Below, in pieces: positions 9,135 through 17,569 of a stretch of 64,000 nt of DNA. How positions within the stretch are numbered: the first letter of the stretch is position 1; each line of letters begins with the position of its first letter. The notes beneath the pieces are model-generated. The model had not been told where the DNA came from, did no database searches, and saw only the letters and a list, made by a program, of their open reading frames with translations. The position numbers and the translations under genes were made by a program. Source of the stretch: Alphaproteobacteria bacterium (GTDB lineage Bacteria; Pseudomonadota; Alphaproteobacteria; Bin95); the NCBI GenBank assembly GCA_020638555.1, contig JACKII010000005.1, positions 248,001 through 312,000 of the forward strand, written 5' to 3'.

Positions 9135-10271
9135 ATGACGGCACGCATTTCTCGTTATTTGTCCGAAACCCAGCCGGCGACGCCGTGTCTGGTGGTCGAC
9201 CTGGAAGCGGTGGCGGAGGCGTATGAGCGCCTGCAGCGCGCGCTGCCCATGGCGACGATTTACTTCGCCATGAAGGCCAATCCCGCCCGGCCGGTGCTGG
9301 AACTGCTGGCCGGCATGGGCTCGTCGTTCGACTGCGCCTCGATTTATGAGATCGAGGACGCGATTGCCGCCGGCGCGCCGGCGGCGCGGCTGTCGTTCGG
9401 CAACACGATCAAGAAACAGGTCGATATCGCCAAGGCCTTCAAGCTGGGCGTGACCATGTTCGCGTTCGACAGCGAGGCGGAGCTGGAAAAGCTCGCGGTC
9501 GCCGCACCGGGCGCGCGCGTCTATTGCCGCCTGGTCATGGACGGCGCCGGCGCGGACTGGCCGCTGGCCCGCAAGTTCGGCTGCGAGCTGGAAATGGCCT
9601 ATGACCTGATGCTGAAGGCGCGCGACCTGGGGCTGGACCCCTACGGCCTCAGCTTCCATGTCGGCTCGCAACAGCGCGACCTGGGCCAGTGGGATGTCGC
9701 CGTCGGGCGGGCCGCCCTGCTGTTCACCGACCTGTCCGAGGCGGGCGTCAAGCTGCGCATGGTCAATATCGGCGGCGGCTTCACGGCGCGCTACAAGACC
9801 GAAGCGCCCGACCAGAACGACCACGCGACGGCGGTGATCGAAGCGCTGAACAAGCATTTCGGCAACCGCATGCCGGAGGTGATCGTCGAGCCGGGCCGCT
9901 CGCTGGTGGGCGATGCCGGCATCATCCAGGCCGAGGTCGTGCTGATCAGCAAGAAAAGCTACGACGACGACCAGCGCTGGGTCTATCTGGACATCGGCAA
10001 GTTCGGCGGCCTGATCGAGACCATGGACGAGGCGATCAAATATCGCCTGCGCACCCCCTATGACGACGAGAACGTGCGCACCTCGCCCGTGATCATCGCC
10101 GGGCCGACCTGCGACGAGGTCGACGTGCTCTATCGCAACAGCGGCTATGAACTGCCGGAAGCGCTGAGCGTCGGCGACAAGATCGAGATCCTCTCGACCG
10201 GCGCCTATACCACCACCTATTGCTCGGTGGCGTTCAACGGCCTGCCGCCGCTGCAAACCCACTGCATCTAG
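9135..10271 (+). CDS. Ornithine decarboxylase, PLP-dependent, alanine-racemase fold
   Basis: 378 residues, fold-type III (eukaryote-like, group IV) decarboxylase. The PLP-binding lysine is Lys47 in YFAMKANP, the phosphate-binding glycine loop is NIGGGF, EPGR is present, and Cys326 in GPTCDEVD is the catalytic cysteine typical of ornithine/lysine decarboxylases. It makes putrescine (possibly also cadaverine) from ornithine in the cytoplasm. The ATG at 9135 starts MTARISRYL; a longer in-frame start at 9015 would include leader sequence with no homology. A terminator follows at 10301. Confidence 0.9.
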   Translation: MTARISRYLSETQPATPCLVVDLEAVAEAYERLQRALPMATIYFAMKANPARPVLELLAGMGSSFDCASIYEIEDAIAAGAPAARLSFGNTIKKQVDIAKAFKLGVTMFAFDSEAELEKLAVAAPGARVYCRLVMDGAGADWPLARKFGCELEMAYDLMLKARDLGLDPYGLSFHVGSQQRDLGQWDVAVGRAALLFTDLSEAGVKLRMVNIGGGFTARYKTEAPDQNDHATAVIEALNKHFGNRMPEVIVEPGRSLVGDAGIIQAEVVLISKKSYDDDQRWVYLDIGKFGGLIETMDEAIKYRLRTPYDDENVRTSPVIIAGPTCDEVDVLYRNSGYELPEALSVGDKIEILSTGAYTTTYCSVAFNGLPPLQTHCI

Positions 10272-10300
10272 ACGGCAATACGCTACCGCGAACGCCCTCG

Positions 10301-10332
10301 ACGGCCGGTCCCAGTCCGGGGCCGGTCGTTTT
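10301..10332 (+). terminator. Rho-independent terminator after ODC
   Basis: ACGGCCGGTCCC (10301-10312) pairs over 12 bp (two G-T wobbles) with GGGGCCGGTCGT (10318-10329) across the loop AGTCC; the stem runs into TTTT at 10329-10332. It lies 30 bp after the ODC stop. Confidence 0.75.
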
Positions 10333-10437
10333 CATGTGCGGATTGCCCCTTCCCTCCGGCGCGGCTATGCTTCTTTCGTAGCCACAATACCGGGCCGGCC
10401 GTACCGGCCTACCGCCAATGAGGAGATGCCGCCGGCC

Positions 10438-10806
10438 ATGCAGACCGTCAGAGTGGGTCGTGTCGACGAGTTCGACGATCCCGGCCGCAAAGTGATTGCC
10501 GTCGGCGATACGGAAATCGGCGTCTTTCGCCTGGATGGCGAATTTTACGCCTGGGTGAACGACTGCCCGCACCAGGGCGGGCCGGTGTGCCAGGGCCGCC
10601 TGTTCAAGCGGGTGCTGGAGGTGATCGGCGAGGACCGGTCCAGCCACGGCCGCACCTATGACGAAAGCGCCCTGCACATTGTCTGCCCCTGGCACGGGTT
10701 CGAGTACGACGTGCGCACCGGCCGGCACCCGGGCATGCCGGACATCGCCCTGACGCCGGTCCCGGTGCAGGTGCAGGACGGAGAGGTCCATATCCTTGTC
10801 GAATGA
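10438..10806 (+). CDS. Rieske [2Fe-2S] protein with a long insert between cluster motifs
   Basis: 122 residues. Cluster ligands are Cys43 and His45 (CPHQGG) and Cys83 and His86 (CPWHGFEYD). The 37 residues between His45 and Cys83 are about twice the spacing usual in Rieske ferredoxins, so an extra loop packs near the cluster. It likely donates electrons to, or is a subunit of, an oxygenase, or serves the amidohydrolase encoded downstream. Start choice: ATG 10438, 12 nt after AGGAG; the ATG at 10426 abuts AGGAG and is less likely. Confidence 0.8.
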   Translation: MQTVRVGRVDEFDDPGRKVIAVGDTEIGVFRLDGEFYAWVNDCPHQGGPVCQGRLFKRVLEVIGEDRSSHGRTYDESALHIVCPWHGFEYDVRTGRHPGMPDIALTPVPVQVQDGEVHILVE

Positions 10807-11191
10807 TGCCTCCGACGACCGCCGCAACGATCCCTACGCCGAAGCGGAAGCCCTGGCGGAGGAGGCGTGGCGGCTGGCCGCCAAGGCGGTGGCCGACGGC
10901 GACGAGGACCGGATTTCCGACGAAGCCGTGGCCAGGCTGTTCACCGCCGCGGTGAAACTGTACGCGGCCAAGGCCGACCGCGGCGAGCGCAGCCCGCGCG
11001 CCCTGCTCGGCAAATACGACGAGGTGGTGAGCCCGACCGAGGCCTTGACCGCCGCCACGGAAATGCTGCGCGCGCTGCGCCTGGGCCCGATGGAATTCGG
11101 CCTCTGGTCGCGCCGCCGGCCCGAAGACTATCACGAACTGGAGCCGGATGCGCCGCCCCTTGCCGCCCAGCCGGCGCCCGGCAAAACCTGA
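10796..11191 (+). CDS. Conserved helical protein of unknown function
   Basis: 131 residues from a TTG start at 10796 that overlaps the end of the Rieske gene by 11 bp; GGAGAGG about 9 nt upstream serves as ribosome site, so translation is coupled. The sequence is Ala- and Glu-rich and predicted helical (AEALAEEAWRLAAKAVADG, then AVKLYAAKADRGERSP), ending in a Pro-rich tail. No cofactor or catalytic motif is evident. Its place between a Rieske protein and an amidohydrolase suggests a small subunit or assembly factor of that system; this is inference. Confidence 0.7.
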   Translation: MSNDASDDRRNDPYAEAEALAEEAWRLAAKAVADGDEDRISDEAVARLFTAAVKLYAAKADRGERSPRALLGKYDEVVSPTEALTAATEMLRALRLGPMEFGLWSRRRPEDYHELEPDAPPLAAQPAPGKT

Positions 11192-11210
11192 ACCAATAAG
11201 GAGTCTCTCC

Positions 11211-12440
11211 ATGGATGCGCCGATTCTGCCCGGTCAACCGATGCACGTTCAGGAAATCGACACCAAGACCGACACGCGCGAGATCCTGGCCCACTCCCGC
11301 AAGCATGCCGAGCACGCGGGCTATGCCGACTGGCTGATCGTCGACATCGACGCCCACCATGTCGAGACCGCCAGCTGGAACGAGATCGTCACCTATATCG
11401 ACGACCCGGTCCTGCGCGACCAGGCGAAATTCTATCACGCCGAGAAGATCGGCGCCCCGCCCTATGGCCTGAACGGCGATCTGGGCCTGCGCTACCAGGA
11501 TGTCGGCGGCCGCATCCCGCACCAGGCCGGCGTGCGCGAGGCGGTGGACGACACCAGCGTCCATCGGGACGTGATCCTGTCGCGCCGGGCCATGGAAGCG
11601 TTTGCGCTCGACTACATGGTGGTGTTCCCGACGCCGATGCTGTTCCTTGGCATGCACCCGCAGATCTACATGGAGGTGATGCTCTGCAACGCCTACAACA
11701 GCTGGCTTTGCGAGCGGGTGTTGCCGCACGATCCGGGGCTGACCGCCATGGTGGTGCTGCCCTACAACTCGCCCGAAGAGGCCTGCAAGACCGTGCAGCG
11801 CTTCGGCGACAAGCCGGGCGTGATCGGCTTCTCCATCACCTCGACCCGCTACAAGCCGGTGCATTCGAACGAGTATATGCGCCTCTATGCGATGATCGAA
11901 GAAACCGGCAAGCCGCTGGGCTTCCATGCCGGTTACCACTGGCAGGACCCGTCGCTGGCCACGTGCAACTCGTTCCTGGGCATGCACGCGCTGGGCTTTG
12001 TCTGGTCGAACATGGTGCATATGACCAACTGGGTGCTGAACGGCATTCCCGAACGCTTCCCGAAGCTGAATTCGCTTTGGATCGAAAGCGGGCTGGCCTG
12101 GGTGCCCTTCCTGATGCAACGCCTGGACGAACAATTCCTGATGCGCCAGTCGGAAGCCCCGCTGCTGAAACGCTTGCCGAGCGAGTATATGAACACCAAT
12201 TGTTTTTATACGTCGCAACCGCTGGAAAAGGGCAACATGAAAGCGGTGGAGTGCACGTTCGATATGATCAAGGCGGAAACCCAGTTGCTGTTCGCCACAG
12301 ACTGGCCGCACTTCGATTTCGATTCGCCCCGCGTGATCTATGACATGCCGTTCCTGAACGAGACGCAGAAGCGGCGCATTCTCGGCCTGAACGCCGCCGA
12401 ACTGTTCGACCTGCCGGTCAAGCCCCATCAACAGGGGTGA
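11211..12440 (+). CDS. Amidohydrolase-family (TIM barrel) metal-dependent hydrolase or decarboxylase
   Basis: 409 residues of the amidohydrolase-2 type (ACMSD-like). Metal-site motifs are DIDAHH (Asp47, His49) near the N-terminus, GFHAGYHW in the middle and ATDWPHFDFDSP near the C-terminus, which holds the expected catalytic Asp. Relatives hydrolyse or decarboxylate aromatic acids. The start has AAGGAG 8 nt upstream. It is third gene of an operon with a Rieske protein and a helical unknown, so a joint role in aromatic breakdown is plausible. Substrate unknown. Confidence 0.8.
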   Translation: MDAPILPGQPMHVQEIDTKTDTREILAHSRKHAEHAGYADWLIVDIDAHHVETASWNEIVTYIDDPVLRDQAKFYHAEKIGAPPYGLNGDLGLRYQDVGGRIPHQAGVREAVDDTSVHRDVILSRRAMEAFALDYMVVFPTPMLFLGMHPQIYMEVMLCNAYNSWLCERVLPHDPGLTAMVVLPYNSPEEACKTVQRFGDKPGVIGFSITSTRYKPVHSNEYMRLYAMIEETGKPLGFHAGYHWQDPSLATCNSFLGMHALGFVWSNMVHMTNWVLNGIPERFPKLNSLWIESGLAWVPFLMQRLDEQFLMRQSEAPLLKRLPSEYMNTNCFYTSQPLEKGNMKAVECTFDMIKAETQLLFATDWPHFDFDSPRVIYDMPFLNETQKRRILGLNAAELFDLPVKPHQQG

Positions 12441-12507
12441 TAGGATTTACACATTTTGCGTTAACATTGCGGAAAGGATTTACCGATAGTTGAATAGGGA
12501 CGACTGA

Positions 12508-13530
12508 ATGTTCGCTCGCGAACTGGCCCGAAGTGTGCGCAGGACCGGGGGACCCAGAAAGATGCAAGTCAGTGTCTCTCCCGAAGGAGCCATCTATGCG
12601 CCTGGAACCGAGGCATTTTTCGAACGCATCGGATACTCCAATCCGGATTTCGATGCGGGCGATTATGTCGTGCGCAATCTGGGATTCGTCTCGATCGCGC
12701 GGCGGTCGACGGAGCGTATGATGGTCCGCATGCGTCCCAGCCTGGTCAGCAGCGCCGCGCTCGACAGCGCGCTGCGGGTGCTGGTCGGCCAGAATTTCTC
12801 CCACGGCGAAATCCAGCATTACGACCGGGAATGGACGTCGGAGGTCTGGCCCAACGATCCGGCCATGCTGCACCGCCTGGTGGAGCTGTGCGAAAAATCG
12901 GGCGAGGCCTATGAGCCCCGGTTCGGCGCCAAGCCGCTGCAGCTGGAGAGCATGGCGGATACGGACGACAACCCGTTGCGGCCGCTGTTCCAAAAATGGC
13001 GCATTTCCGCGAGCGTGTTCGACGACACCACCATGCCGTTCCTGATCAACTACGGCCTCGACTACCGGCTGATCGTGATGACCGCGGACGGCGTAAGCGA
13101 TCCTCTGCGGTTCCAGTTCATGGGCGAAGGTTTCAAATTTTACGATGCCCGCCAAAAGGCCAATATTATTGGCGCGCCGATCAACCGCCAACCGGATGTC
13201 GATTATGGCCAATGGCTGCTTGGCCAATACAGCAAGGTGGTCAAGACGGGCATGCCCAGCCTTGACTACGTTACCGCATGCATTCGCTCGGATAGCGGAC
13301 CAGGGCGCCGCAGCCGCTACGAACGGCTGCTGCTGCCCTGGCGCACTGCCGATAACAAGTTGCTGGTAACCTGCGCCTCCATCTTGATTTCCTCGGAAGC
13401 GGAAGGCGCAACCAGTGGCGACCTCCCCCCCAAAGCAGAGGCTTCAGGCGACCTGCCGTCGGACGGCGAGCCGCTCGGCGACGAATCGCTCGATATCGCT
13501 GAAAAGCTCACTTCGCGGCATACGCACTAA
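12508..13530 (+). CDS. PAS-like sensory protein of alphaproteobacterial type
   Basis: 340 residues. The C-terminal domain (about residues 160-295) carries features of the PAS_5-like family: RISASVFDDTTMPFLI, LRFQFMGEGF and YERLLLPWRTADNKLLVTCASIL. The N-terminal half has no recognisable domain. The last 45 residues are low-complexity, with three SGDLP/GEPLGD-type repeats, and their coding region overlaps the end of the convergent gene by 87 bp. The start (ATG 12508) has AGGG 8 nt upstream; the upstream 67 bp are AT-rich. Ligand and output unknown. Confidence 0.65.
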   Translation: MFARELARSVRRTGGPRKMQVSVSPEGAIYAPGTEAFFERIGYSNPDFDAGDYVVRNLGFVSIARRSTERMMVRMRPSLVSSAALDSALRVLVGQNFSHGEIQHYDREWTSEVWPNDPAMLHRLVELCEKSGEAYEPRFGAKPLQLESMADTDDNPLRPLFQKWRISASVFDDTTMPFLINYGLDYRLIVMTADGVSDPLRFQFMGEGFKFYDARQKANIIGAPINRQPDVDYGQWLLGQYSKVVKTGMPSLDYVTACIRSDSGPGRRSRYERLLLPWRTADNKLLVTCASILISSEAEGATSGDLPPKAEASGDLPSDGEPLGDESLDIAEKLTSRHTH

Positions 13531-14193
13531 TGCGATATCGAGGTCGCCAATCGGATGCCCCGGCGCGAGGATGCCCAATTGGATGTCCGAATACCCGTAA
13601 GCACTGGCGATATTGAGTTCCACATGCTCGCGCCGAACCACACTGATGGTCCAATCCGTCGACCATTGCCCGAACGCAAACACCCGACTGACCCGCGGCA
13701 GAATGCGAGACAGGCCCAACCGGCGGTAGTTGGGATGAAACCATGTGCTGCCGCTGAAACACACCCGTCCCGACACGGACTTGACCGAGCTCCGGTCCAG
13801 GAGAATGGGCGGGTGCCGGCGCGCATTCGGATACAGCAACCGGGCGATCAATGCGGTTGGGTCGGGGTCGTGCCAGTCGAACAGCCGGCCGGCCTGGGCA
13901 ACCACGGTCTCCCCGTTCTCGGCGGTCCCGCTGATCCAATAGAAGTTGGTTTCGTCCACCTCGTTCTGCGCCGGGTCGAACACCGGAAACAGCGGATACC
14001 AGTTTCCCGCGGCCGCCTCGCGGCGGTTCAAGGCCACCAGTTCGTCAATGTCGCGCCGCACGCGCAAGCGAATGCCCCGGTCGCGCGCGATTTGGTCTGC
14101 CGTCAGCAGAAACCTGGCTATATCTTCGATCGGGCCATCCTGCACCGTCACCGCATCGGGCAAACGGACGCCTTGGAGATCACCGTACGACAT
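13444..14193 (-). CDS. Uncharacterised protein with GNAT-like C-terminal segment
   Basis: 249 residues; family not firmly recognised. Residues 154-170 (PNYRRLGLSRILPRVSR) and the following GYSDIQLGI resemble motifs A and B of GNAT acyltransferases, where RxxGLS-type loops bind acyl-CoA. The N-terminal half has conserved-looking Trp/Tyr/Asp positions (NWYPLFPVFDP, NFYWISG). The ATG at 14193 has AGAGGAG 8 nt upstream and is preferred to the ATG at 14223. Its 3' end overlaps the convergent PAS gene. It is divergent from a histidine kinase gene over an AT-rich spacer. Confidence 0.6.
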   Translation of the reverse strand: MSYGDLQGVRLPDAVTVQDGPIEDIARFLLTADQIARDRGIRLRVRRDIDELVALNRREAAAGNWYPLFPVFDPAQNEVDETNFYWISGTAENGETVVAQAGRLFDWHDPDPTALIARLLYPNARRHPPILLDRSSVKSVSGRVCFSGSTWFHPNYRRLGLSRILPRVSRVFAFGQWSTDWTISVVRREHVELNIASAYGYSDIQLGILAPGHPIGDLDIALVRMPRSELFSDIERFVAERLAVRRQVA

Positions 14194-14442
14194 GAAACTG
14201 CTCCTCTCTGCTTCGAGTGCCAACCGAACATTAACTATTTACGGTTGAGTAACTTATGAATATCACAACGAATAATTATCAACAATTGCAAATATTTACG
14301 TTACCACTACCGTATGTGTACAATTGGCGTAATATTTGCTCGAATGCGGCGAACGTCATCCTGCCCGATGGCGCCGTTCCCTTTCCCCGTTTCCGCCCAT
14401 TGCATCCGACCGCTGGGAGGGCTCCGTGAGGGCTGCGATTGC
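14194..14442. promoter_or_regulatory. AT-rich divergent promoter region
   Basis: About 110 bp (14220-14330) is strikingly AT-rich against a GC-rich background, between the GNAT-like gene and the histidine kinase gene. It is suitable for two divergent promoters. I could not define single -35/-10 pairs or a clear palindrome. Confidence 0.5.
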
Positions 14443-15957
14443 GTGACTGTCTCACAAGAACCGATCAAAGCGGGCCTCGTGGCACCGGGCGGATTTGATG
14501 CCCTGGCCGGGATCGCATCGCCGATCCTGTTTCTCGAATCCGGCCATCCCGGCCTGATCGACCGGGTGCTGCTGAACACCGCGGCGGCGCGGCAATTTTT
14601 GGGCCTCTCCGCCCCCGGCCGCTGGTCGCTGGCCGAACCCGCCGCACTGCGCGCGGTCGGCCTCGACCTGGCGGCGTGGATGACATGGGACTGGGGCGAC
14701 GAACACGCCAGCGAAACCGTCGATCACCGGATCGGGCCGCCGGACAAGGAGTCGTGGTGGCGCCTGACCGTCTCGCGCGTTCGGGCGGCGGCACCGCTCC
14801 GGTTGATGGCAAACGCCAGCCGCATCGACGACCTGTATCGCACGCACAACCTGCCGGACACGGTCACCACCGCGGTGGTCGAAGAGATCGAGCGACTGGC
14901 GGGGTTCGGCCATTACGCCTTCTGGCCGCAGCGCCGCGACGGCCTCTGGTCCAGCGGCATGGCGCGCATCTGGAGCGTGCCCGAGGCACAGTCGCCGCGC
15001 GAGTTCGAAAACATGCTGGCGCTGATCCACCCGACCGATCTGGAACGCCGCGCCGCCGGCGGCGAACGCGCCACCGTGGCGCAGGACACGCAGGAGGTTC
15101 GCATCGTCCGCGCCGACGGCGAGGTGCGCAATATCCGGAGCATCGCCGCGCAGCACATCGATGCCGAGGGCCGGGTTCAGCAGGTCACGCGGATCGACCA
15201 GGACGTGACGGAACTGCGCCGGGCCGAAGAGGAACTGCGCCTGGCACGGGAGGCCGCGGGAGACGCCGCGCGCGCCAAGGAAGCGTTCCTGCACCTGATG
15301 AACCATTCCCTGCGCACGCCGCTGAACGCCATTCTGGGCTTCGGCGAAGCCATGCGGGATCAGATTTACGGCCCCTTGTCGGCCGACTACGCCCAGTGCA
15401 TCGACGCCGTCAACGACAGCGCCCAACGCCTGCTGGAGCTGGTCGACGATATCCTGGACCTGACCCGCCTCGAATCCGGCCGCTATTCGCTGTCCAAATC
15501 CGTTTGCGATCTCGACCAAATCATTGCCGAAACCATGGACCTGATGGCGCCCCGCGTCACCGAACGCAATCTGCGGCTGGCGGCGGCGGCACCGTCGGAG
15601 GACCCTGTCACCGTTTGGGGCGAGGAGCGGGGCGTGCGGCAAATCCTGGTCAACCTGCTGGAATTTGCGACGGCCTCCGGGCGCGACGTGCACACCATCA
15701 CGCTGTCGGCCCACCATGCCGAAGACGGCAGCGCCACGCTGCGCCTCGAAGACGACGGCGCCGGCCTGGAGCGCGAAATCACGACCGCGCTCCGCGACCC
15801 GCTCGGCTCGGGCCTGAACGCGTCGGAAGTGCGCGGCGCATCCAGCTGGTTCGGCCTGTCCCTGGTCAAGTCGTTCCTGCAACTGCACAGCGGACGGCTC
15901 CACGCGGAGGCGACGCCGGACGGGCGGTTCCGCATCGACGTGACCCTGCCGCGTTAA
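14443..15957 (+). CDS. Soluble sensor histidine kinase
   Basis: 504 residues from GTG 14443 (start uncertain; the frame is open back to 14314). A degenerate PAS-like N-terminal region is followed by a clearer PAS/PAC segment (about 170-260), then HisKA with phosphoacceptor His288 in NHSLRTPLN, where Ser replaces the usual Glu after His. The catalytic domain has VRQILVNLL (N box, second Asn missing), LEDDGAGL (G1) and FGLSLVKSF (G2). There is no membrane segment, so it senses a cytoplasmic signal. No response regulator lies nearby; it is an orphan kinase. Confidence 0.8.
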   Translation: MTVSQEPIKAGLVAPGGFDALAGIASPILFLESGHPGLIDRVLLNTAAARQFLGLSAPGRWSLAEPAALRAVGLDLAAWMTWDWGDEHASETVDHRIGPPDKESWWRLTVSRVRAAAPLRLMANASRIDDLYRTHNLPDTVTTAVVEEIERLAGFGHYAFWPQRRDGLWSSGMARIWSVPEAQSPREFENMLALIHPTDLERRAAGGERATVAQDTQEVRIVRADGEVRNIRSIAAQHIDAEGRVQQVTRIDQDVTELRRAEEELRLAREAAGDAARAKEAFLHLMNHSLRTPLNAILGFGEAMRDQIYGPLSADYAQCIDAVNDSAQRLLELVDDILDLTRLESGRYSLSKSVCDLDQIIAETMDLMAPRVTERNLRLAAAAPSEDPVTVWGEERGVRQILVNLLEFATASGRDVHTITLSAHHAEDGSATLRLEDDGAGLEREITTALRDPLGSGLNASEVRGASSWFGLSLVKSFLQLHSGRLHAEATPDGRFRIDVTLPR

Positions 15958-15991
15958 AGCAATTTCGGGCGAGAGTGGCGGCGCCGTCCCT

Positions 15992-16055
15992 GTCTGCTAT
16001 CACGTGGGTCTGCTATCACGTGGGTCCGCTACCCCGTGGGTCTGCTACCCCATGG
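15992..16055. repeat. Four tandem 16-bp repeats
   Basis: Units at 15992, 16008, 16024 and 16040. Units 1 and 2 are identical (GTCTGCTATCACGTGG); units 3 and 4 diverge to CTACCCCGTGG and CTACCCCATGG. The array starts 35 bp after the kinase stop and ends 42 bp before the nitroreductase start. Confidence 0.9.
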
Positions 16056-16097
16056 GCCTCCCACCCAACCCACCCGCCAACGGATAAACCGTCTGCC

Positions 16098-16799
16098 ATG
16101 AACCATGCCGCCCCCCCGAAAATGGATACCGCGGTCGAAGCCGCCCTCACCTCGCGCCGGTCCGTGCGCGCCTTCCTGCCGACGCCGGTGCCGCTGGAGA
16201 CCGTGCGCGCCATCCTGGACGTCGCCGCGCGGGCGCCGTCCGGCACCAACATGCAGCCCTGGCAGGCGCATGTGGTGACGGGCGCGGCCCGCGACCGGCT
16301 CTGCCGGGCCGTGCTGCACGCGCGCGAGACCGAGAACGACCGTCACACCGCCGAATACAGCTATTATCCCAAGGACTTCCCCGAGCCCTACAAGGCGCGC
16401 CGGCGCAAGGTCGGCTGGGACATGTACGGCCTGCTGGGCATCGGCCGCGGCGACACCGACAAGATGTGGGCGCAGCACAACCGCAATTTCACGTTTTTCG
16501 ACGCCCCGGTCGGCATCGTCTTCACCATCGACAAGGCGCTGGAGATCGGCAGCTGGCTCGATCTGGGCATGTTCCTCGGCAATGTGGTCACGGCGGCGCG
16601 CGGCTTCGGCCTCGACACCTGCGCCCAGGCGGCCTGGTGCCATTACCACACCGTCGTCCGCCAGGAGTTGGGCTTCGGTGCGGAGCAGACCGTGGTCTGC
16701 GGCATGGCGCTCGGCCATGCGGACGAGACCGCGGCCATCAACCGGTTGCAGACCGAGCGCGCGCCGCTGGCCGACTGGACCAGCTGGCACGACGCCTGA
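16098..16799 (+). CDS. Nitroreductase family flavoprotein
   Basis: 233 residues. FMN-binding features of the nitroreductase fold are visible: SRRSVRAF near the N-terminus, ARAPSGTNMQPWQAHVV at about 44-60, and GMALGHAD near the end. Members reduce nitroaromatics, quinones or enones, or act as dehydrogenases. No good ribosome site precedes ATG 16098; ATG 16122 (MDTAVEAAL) is an alternative. It stands alone downstream of a 16-bp tandem array. Confidence 0.85.
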   Translation: MNHAAPPKMDTAVEAALTSRRSVRAFLPTPVPLETVRAILDVAARAPSGTNMQPWQAHVVTGAARDRLCRAVLHARETENDRHTAEYSYYPKDFPEPYKARRRKVGWDMYGLLGIGRGDTDKMWAQHNRNFTFFDAPVGIVFTIDKALEIGSWLDLGMFLGNVVTAARGFGLDTCAQAAWCHYHTVVRQELGFGAEQTVVCGMALGHADETAAINRLQTERAPLADWTSWHDA

Positions 16800-16857
16800 C
16801 CCCTCCCCACCGCTCCGGCCGGTGCACAATACCGCCGGGCGCCCCCGCCAATACCGA

Positions 16858-16901
16858 CTGAATCGCCCCGGAATCGGCCCGGAATCGGCCCGGAATCCGG
16901 G
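16858..16901. repeat. Four degenerate 11-bp tandem repeats
   Basis: Units start at 16858, 16869, 16880 and 16891; the core is CGGAATCGGCC (units 2 and 3 identical). They lie in the 392-bp spacer between the nitroreductase and SpeD-like genes. Confidence 0.8.
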
Positions 16902-17101
16902 GCGAAACGGGCGGTTGCGGCCGGCCCGGTCCCATGCGGCATTCTGGCACAATCCGAAGCGGGCGGAGACCGCAATATCCGCTTGTTCGCGCGGGGGGTT
17001 TTCCTCATATAGCCGCCATCTGCAGGGATCAGGACACGGAAAGAAGTACCGCTTACGCGGCCTGATCGACCGCAGCCGGTTGCGCCCCCGTTCCGGGCGC
17101 T

Positions 17102-17120
17102 GAGAGCGGGAAGCGCTCTC
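17102..17120 (+). promoter_or_regulatory. Hairpin in the leader of the SpeD-like gene
   Basis: GAGAGCG (17102-17108) and CGCTCTC (17114-17120) form a perfect 7-bp stem with loop GGAAG, 71 bp before the SpeD-like start. It could be part of a regulated leader or a terminator of unseen upstream transcription; no T tract follows. Confidence 0.4.
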
Positions 17121-17191
17121 GCCCGGCTCGCTCCGGCGGCGGGCGCTTCATCGGTTGTGTCACCTCTGTTCCTGAAGGATACCCCCCATCC

Positions 17192-17569
17192 ATGCCCTAT
17201 AAGCGCATCGTCATCGATGGCGTCAGACATTATGGGAAACACGTGATCCTGACAGCGTCGGGCTGCAATGCCGCGCTGCTGGAGAAAGTGAAAATCGCGG
17301 ATTTCTGCCGCGACATGGTCAAGCGCATCGACATGGTGGCGTTTGGCGAACCGTTCGTGGAACGCTTCGGCGACGGCGACGAGGTCGGCATTTCCGCCGT
17401 CCAGCTGATCCAGACCAGCGCCATCACCATCCACACCAACGACGAAGCCCGCGACATGTATCTCGACGTCTTTTCCTGCAAGGACTTCGAGGCGGATGCC
17501 GTCGTTCAGGCCGTCAAGGACTGGTTCGCCCCTGCGGGGATCGAGAGCCAGACGCTTCTGCGCAAATGA
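17192..17569 (+). CDS. speD: S-adenosylmethionine decarboxylase (SpeD)-like pyruvoyl enzyme
   Basis: 125 residues, AdoMet decarboxylase family, class 1b size. Ser76, His81 and Cys96 have the same spacing as the self-processing Ser, the processing His and the catalytic Cys of Thermotoga-type SpeD, so cleavage to a pyruvoyl cofactor is likely. The residue before the Ser is Thr75, not the Glu of the canonical ES site (here QTSAITIHT), and the His after the Ser is replaced by Ala. The enzyme may therefore use another substrate. Its stop overlaps the start of a SET-domain gene (ATGA). A neighbouring ODC lies 7 kb upstream. Confidence 0.8.
   Translation: MPYKRIVIDGVRHYGKHVILTASGCNAALLEKVKIADFCRDMVKRIDMVAFGEPFVERFGDGDEVGISAVQLIQTSAITIHTNDEARDMYLDVFSCKDFEADAVVQAVKDWFAPAGIESQTLLRK

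Noticed and set aside
9002..9226. A 74-codon protein gene from ATG 9002
   Set aside because: It overlaps the ODC start out of frame and its sequence has no domain; kept only as a possible upstream regulatory ORF within the leader.
12996..13369. Alternative frames inside the PAS-like gene (around 13145 and 12996)
   Set aside because: Arg-rich shadow frames without ribosome sites.
14676..16799. A 707-codon frame running through the histidine kinase and nitroreductase genes
   Set aside because: Arg/Pro-rich shadow frame without ribosome site; both real genes are in other frames.
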